A program made the translations under genes and the position numbers. Positions 59,983-64,000 of a DNA stretch of 64,000 nucleotides are shown here, piece after piece (position 1 is the first letter of the stretch; the number at the start of each line of letters is the position of its first letter). Origin of the DNA: Sambucus nigra. Taxonomy: Eukaryota; Streptophyta; Magnoliopsida; Dipsacales; Adoxaceae. The notes beneath the pieces were generated by a model. That model was not told the DNA's origin, did no database searches, and saw nothing but the letters and a program-made list of their open reading frames with translations. The DNA lies in assembly GCA_949130495.1 (NCBI GenBank), contig OX422209.1, positions 701,087,257 to 701,151,256 of the forward strand, written 5' to 3'.

Positions 59983-60186
59983 ATGAATTGTCGAAGATTG
60001 AGCAGCCTTGTCATAATTTTTGTCATCTTTATTGCTCTTATAAGCATTGTGGATGCATCAAGAGTAGTGCCTGAAGATTTTGCAGCTAAAAATCACCTTG
60101 AGATGTACATGAAGGCAAAGGATACCATGGCTTGTTGGTTTGGGAGGTTGGCCTCCGGACCGAGCCCCAAAGGCCCTGGTCACTAA
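59983..60186 (+). CDS. PIP/PIPL-type secreted signalling peptide precursor, copy 2
   Basis: A 67-residue precursor with the same layout as copy 1: signal peptide 1-25, spacer, and C-terminal SGPSPKGPGH (58-67) preceded by RLA. Differences from copy 1 are S2N, V17I, L28V, L29V, N47D and S51C. All lie outside the C-terminal core, so the mature ligand is predicted to be identical. The new Cys51 in the propeptide is the only non-conservative change apart from the Asn/Asp swap. The intact frame, signal peptide, TATA box and W-box in both copies suggest both genes are functional. As in the PIP family, the product should be secreted and processed to a short apoplastic ligand. Confidence 0.85.
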   Translation: MNCRRLSSLVIIFVIFIALISIVDASRVVPEDFAAKNHLEMYMKAKDTMACWFGRLASGPSPKGPGH

Positions 60187-60624
60187 AACACAAGGATTTT
60201 TTTTAAGGACAAACAAGAATATTTTGTCCTTTGTATAATATGCAAAAAGGCTATAACTTATAAGATTCTTTCTTTCTTGCAATTTTTTTTTTGCTTCTCA
60301 TCTTTGGTATGGGATTGAGAAATATCAATGCAAACGAATTCACAATTTCTTTCTTTATAAATAACAGGTTGTTGTTATTTTTTATTAATTGATTCATCTT
60401 TGGTATGTGAACGTTGGAAAATTACAAATATGTAATAATTATGAACTTGAATTACATTTTCCTCACTATTGCTTTATCCGCGACGACAGAAAGCCTATTG
60501 AAACTCTTTAATTTTCCTATGATGGGTGGTAACTCGAAAGAGAGATTGAGATTGAATACAATAGTTACTTTCTTTATTCGTTCATTATGGTTTCTCTCAA
60601 TCTCATGTTCACTCTCTTCGTCAA

Positions 60625-60789
60625 CGGACCGAATTTTCATCGGGATCCGATCCAAATTTGATCCGTTTAATCGGATCCAATTTTTATATTGAAATGCGAT
60701 AATCCGTTTACGAAACGAATCGGATATGGCTTAGTGCCTATCCAATCCGATAATAATCAGATCAAATCCAATTAATACATATATATATG
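60625..60789 (+). mobile_element. hAT-like relic, second copy, left part
   Basis: CGGACCGAATTTTCATCGGGATCC and the following ATCCGTTTACGAAACGAATC match 11440-11590. The TAGGG terminus is missing and the element starts at the duplicon breakpoint. It breaks off in its internal (AT)n tract. Confidence 0.6.
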
Positions 60790-61075
60790 CTGATTCAGCC
60801 TCTGCTAATGCTTTTGTCTCACTCTTCCGATTAAGCAAATGGCACTTCTTCCTCGCCCTTGGAACCGACCGAGGTCCTATCCTTCCCTGTAATGAGACAA
60901 AGGAAGCGAAGCGGGCTGCTTGTCTTGCCTCGAGCCCATAGAGAGAGGTTCTTCTCTAGACTAGGATGGTGCTACTTTGCTTAAAAGTGGGCTAGGAAAT
61001 GGGCCTCCCCCTCTACTCTAGGGTGCTTACACATTTTCTAAAAAAGGAGAAGACTTTTTTCTTATGCTTTACGGG
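60790..61075. other. GC-richer insert, possibly organelle-derived DNA
   Basis: About 285 bp of near-balanced base composition inside very AT-rich surroundings, with no repeats and no long ORF. Words such as AGCGAAGCGGGCTGCTTGTC and GAGCCCATAGAGAGAGG are reminiscent of plant mitochondrial intergenic DNA. This is an impression from composition and style, not a match; it could equally be a captured nuclear fragment. Confidence 0.3.
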
Positions 61076-61164
61076 TATATATATATATACCCTAATTTAT
61101 TAATAATAATTGGAGAAATAGCCTCTCTATGGTGGCCTTACAAGCCGAAGCACATTTAAAAAAA

Positions 61165-61377
61165 TTAAAAAATTCTTACATTTGGCATACCCCATCTATC
61201 TAGATTCAGAAAGCCCCTTATCGTCTCTGGCATGTCACTGAATTTTTGATAAGATAAAGTATCTTTTGAAGAAGAAGCTAAATTAGCTAAACCATCAGCA
61301 ACATAGTTGTTTTGTCTCCAAGAATGATGAATGAGAATAGTTTGAGAGGAAATCAACCCTCTAATCTCATAAATCAA
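61165..61377 (-). pseudogene. LINE-type RNase H (RVT_3) C-terminal fragment
   Basis: The minus-strand frame reads HHSWRQNNYVADGLANLASS, then MPETIRGFLNLDRWGMPNVRI. The R..N..AD.LA pattern followed by P..IRG.L..D..G.P..R is the C-terminal part of the reverse-transcriptase-associated RNase H domain found in plant LINEs and related proteins. The upstream catalytic half is absent and the frame stops beyond RIF, so it is a fragment of an old insertion. Confidence 0.65.
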
Positions 61378-61391
61378 CCCTCTAATATCAT

Positions 61392-61393
<2 letters not shown>

Positions 61394-61444
<51 letters not shown>
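61394..61444. repeat. (TA)n microsatellite
   Basis: About 50 bp of TA directly abutting the TIR element. Confidence 0.95.
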
Positions 61445-61446
<2 letters not shown>

Positions 61447-62331
61447 TTCAAAAGTGAATGCTAAAAAACGAACATTTTAATGAACATTTACAAAAAACAC
61501 GTAACAAGCTATTAATTTTAATTCATATGTCGTAATTGGTTCGCGCCAGCGGCAAGGTACACGCGTGTCGACTGGAATTTTTTTTTACACCCCCCACCCC
61601 CACCCCCTACCTGCCTCAACCTGAACCACCTAACCCATTTTATTAGCCCGCAGAAAAACACAACTCAGCCAACTTCGATGAACCAGCTACAACACCACCA
61701 AAACCACACCCTTATTCCTTCCAGCGTTGGCCACTCCTTAACCACCATAAACCCGTCGGAATACCCACCTGCTAGGGTCCCAAAGCCTGTTGCCCAACCC
61801 AAAAACCTACTTACCCGGAAACCTCCTGAATCCATCCACCTTATTCCTCCTAGATCACTCCGGCTACTGGTCCAAGCATCCAAACTCCGACGACCAAAAT
61901 CAGCCTCTAACTTGCTTGCACCTTATATCCAATACATCTGTGTAGTGAAACCTGATCTGAGTTGGCTTGGCTGACGAGAGTTTTCATTTTTGGTTTGGCC
62001 AGCAAGGGTTTTGGGTTGGATAATAATCAGATCTGAGATGGTTTTGACAGCTCCAAGAGGGTTTGGGCTTTGGATTGGGTGTAGGTGAAGATGGTCACAA
62101 AGTATCCAAGCAGTGCCTCACTTGTGGGTTTTGATTGGTACAGAGTTTAAAGAATTAGGCTGTGAATCCAACAGTAATGGTGGGTAGGTGGGGGTGGGGT
62201 GTAAAAAAAATATTTGATCGACACGTGTGTTCGTTGCCGCTGGCGTGGATCAATTATAACATAGGAATTATAATTAATGGGTTGTTAGTTATTTTTTGCT
62301 AATGTTCATCTTTTAGTGTTCACTTTTGAAC

Positions 62332-62332
<1 letters not shown>
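61445..62332. mobile_element. TIR element (888 bp) with long inverted arms and a GC-richer core
   Basis: GGTTCAAAAGTGAA on the left returns as TTCACTTTTGAACC on the right. The arms (61445-61605 and 62187-62332) are inverted copies that include GCGCCAGCGGCAA / TTGCCGCTGGCG, CACGCGTGTCGA / TCGACACGTGTG and a C-run/G-run. Long arms with ends of this type suggest a Mutator-like non-autonomous element. The core (about 61620-62180) is GC-richer and open on both strands (98 aa plus strand at 61678-61974, 72 aa minus strand at 61665-61883), as in Pack-MULEs that have captured gene pieces. No captured gene is identified. Flanks are microsatellite, so a 9 bp duplication cannot be read. Confidence 0.6.

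Positions 62333-62414
<82 letters not shown>
62333..62414. repeat. (CT)n(AT)n compound microsatellite
   Basis: About 45 bp CT then about 35 bp TA. It is the mirror of the (TA)n(GA)n at 47121-47164, and again touches the GGTTCAAAAGTGAA terminus. Confidence 0.95.
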
Positions 62415-62418
<4 letters not shown>

Positions 62419-62760
62419 CATATAATAATGATGATGATGATAATAATAATAAATACAAATATAAACATGAAGCTGTAACATATATTTTTTAGTCTTAATT
62501 ATAAAGTAATTAATGCATATACACGTGAATGTGCGTGTATGTGTGCGTGCGTGTGCGTGTGTGTGTAGTCTTAAGTTTATTTTTAGATACATATAATTTT
62601 GTTAAAAAATCATAAAATTGGATTTTTGGATCGGATCAGATTATTCGGATTTTTAACGGATTCAGATTCGATATGACAGATCTATGATCCGTCGGATTAT
62701 AAGATCGGATCCGAATCTGTTAACAACTTAACAAATCGAATTTGGATCACCTCGATCCGG
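62415..62760 (+). mobile_element. hAT-like relic, second copy, right part
   Basis: GTTCATATAATAATGATGAT through GAATTTGGATCACCTCGATC matches 11643-11973 joined to 30569-30640. It shows the uninterrupted target AGATCTATGATCCGTCGG, where the other copy received the Gypsy array. Confidence 0.65.

Positions 62761-62811
<51 letters not shown>
62761..62811. repeat. (TA)n(GA)n compound microsatellite
   Basis: About 25 bp TA and 26 bp GA at the edge of the following foldback element. Confidence 0.95.
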
Positions 62812-62814
<3 letters not shown>

Positions 62815-63383
62815 CTCTCCTGTAAGGACTTCTTATGGTGCAGACTCCCGTACATACCAGTTTTTTAAAATAGTAAAAAAATGAATTTTTTGACGAAGCT
62901 TCATGGACATGATCTTCATGGTGTGAAGATCATCTCCAATTTTTTTCTTCAAAAAATTCAATAAGAAAATCGTTGAGATGAAGTGATATGTAAAAAAATT
63001 GTATAAATATCCACTTTCGACCGTTGAAATATTGGCGATCATATTGCCCACTTTTTGATTGAATTTTTTTATGAAACTTCATGGATATAATCTCGATAGT
63101 GAGAAGATTATATCCATGAAGTTTCATAACAAAATTCAATCAATAAAGTAGTTGGCGCCGACCCAACATTTCAACGGTTGAAAATATATATTTATACCAT
63201 TTTTTTACATATCACATCATCTCAACGATTTTTTTATGGAATTTTTCGACGAAAAAAATTGGAGATGATCTTTGCACCATGGAGATCATATCCATGAAGT
63301 TTCATCAAAAAATTTATTTTTTAACTATTTTAAAAAAATGGTATGTACCGGGGTCTGCACCATAAGGGGTCCTTACAGGAGAC
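62815..63383. mobile_element. Foldback element, about 570 bp
   Basis: TCTCCTGTAAGGAC, CTTATGGTGCAGAC and CCGTACATACC on the left return inverted on the right as GGTATGTACCGG, GTCTGCACCATAAG and GTCCTTACAGGAGA. Inner blocks also pair: ATGATCTTCATGGTG with ATGATCTTTGCACC-type sequence, and TTGATTGAATTTTTTTATGA with its inverse. The centre is near 63098, with TTGGCGCCGACCC near 63153. The arms extend almost to the centre. No coding capacity. Confidence 0.75.
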
Positions 63384-63395
63384 TTTCTGTATATA

Positions 63396-64000
63396 TCTAT
63401 ATAATAAAGTAGAAAACTTATGTATGTCATAAGCTTGAAGTATGATGTCATCTTTATTAAATTTTATTCACTACCTATTTTGCCCTTGAAAATTTTGAAC
63501 TCCCTCCCTCTTTAAAATTCTAATATGTTTCCCCCTTCTCTTTAAAATTCAAAAACAAGGGTATAATAGTATTATACCATTTTGGTTTCATTTTTCTTTA
63601 CTCTCAGCATCTCATCTCACTTTCTCCTCTCATTGTTTCCCACGACATTCTCTCCTCTCTCTTCAACCACATCCACCCTCCCATGCCCTCATCCTTCCCA
63701 CACCATGATCTAGCGCAGCCAGAACATAAAGCCTCCGACGTTGGGCTCCAAAAGGTAATCTATCTCTCTCTCTTACACACACTTACACTCACACACACTG
63801 GGCTCCTTCCACGCTTTGTAATTTTTCAAGGTTTCTTTTGTTTGATTTTCATGGTTTGATCATAAATCAAGAGGTGTTTAACTAAGATCTTCAACTCTCG
63901 AGCAAGTTCCACCAACCATGAGGTATTTTTCATATCTTGAATTTTTTAGGGCTACTTTTCATATCTTAAATTTTATGGGGTTTTTCATTCATAATTTTTT
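63396..64000 (+). mobile_element. Possible Helitron 5' end (runs off the window)
   Basis: TCTATATAATAAAGTAGAAA follows an A and is succeeded by TATGTCATAAGC, TGATGTCATCTTTATTAAAT and CACTACCTATTTTGCCC. The TC start and this AT-rich terminus resemble plant Helitron 5' ends, which insert between A and T. The diagnostic CTRR end with hairpin would lie outside the window, so this is tentative. Confidence 0.3.
63683..63754 (+). CDS. Possible first exon at the right edge
   Basis: ATG at 63683 opens 24 codons (MPSSFPHHDLAQPEHK, then ASDVGLQK) ending CAAAAG|GTAATC, a plausible splice donor in phase 0. A CT-rich leader (63590-63680) precedes it and an intron-like T-rich stretch follows. It could be a host gene start, or a gene piece carried by the putative Helitron. 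No family is recognised and the remainder lies outside the window. Confidence 0.25.

Larger units (their letters stand above)
56596..60624 (+). repeat. Segmental duplication, copy B (contains PIPL gene 2)
   Basis: Collinear with about 940-4708 (see copy A). It is longer mainly because of the LINE-derived piece at 57862-58255. Similarity stops abruptly at CTCTTCGTCAA (60624), where an hAT-like relic begins. The relic's other copy has GTCAAC at the equivalent position (about 11434), so a short GTCAA(C) homology marks the breakpoint. Confidence 0.9.

Overview
The window is plant nuclear DNA, most likely from a eudicot. It is AT-rich and dominated by plant transposable elements (Copia, Ty3/Gypsy, CACTA, hAT, LINE pieces and long-inverted-repeat elements). 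The clearest host genes are two secreted signalling-peptide precursors of the PIP/PIPL (PAMP-induced peptide) type. There is no operon, CRISPR array, rRNA or tRNA.

Layout. (1) About 940-4708: a ~3.8 kb segment whose right end carries the first 67-codon PIPL gene (4053-4256). (2) 5057-11352: a degenerate Ty1/Copia element with a TTGTG target duplication. (3) 11427-30668: an hAT-like relic split by a 18.6 kb Ty3/Gypsy array (11974-30563, minus strand). The array has three ~2.95 kb LTRs, two internal regions and one outer TATGA duplication. (4) 31078-33672: a long-inverted-repeat element with a 1.5 kb hAT inserted in its right arm. (5) 34276-45097: a complete, recent Gypsy element of the same family on the plus strand, with a TCCCC duplication. 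(6) 45103-51902: a compact candidate microgene (22-aa hydrophobic peptide), unidentified ORFs, two foldback elements and an old Copia relic. (7) 51903-56086: a CACTA element with GGTCACGGC-type subterminal repeats and an internal ~168 bp tandem array. (8) About 56596-60624: a second copy of the ~3.8 kb segment with the second PIPL gene (59983-60186) and an additional LINE piece. (9) 60625-64000: a second hAT-like relic broken by a patchwork (organelle-like DNA, LINE RNase H fragment, a TIR element with a GC-richer core), then a foldback element and a possible Helitron end.

Theme. A signalling-peptide gene was duplicated and the copies now sit ~56 kb apart with nested repeats between them. The peptide core SGPSPKGPGH and the proximal promoter (TATA box, W-box) are preserved in both copies.

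The Gypsy family is the most informative mobile component. It has Tekay/Del-like chromovirus features. Every LTR carries a dense cluster of GTTCGAAC palindromes and a gene-like telo-box leader. A possible GC-AG intron would join the LTR leader directly to the gag ATG. All three internal regions share an in-frame UAG ahead of the zinc knuckle. All coordinates and alignments were read by eye; identities and clade names are approximate.
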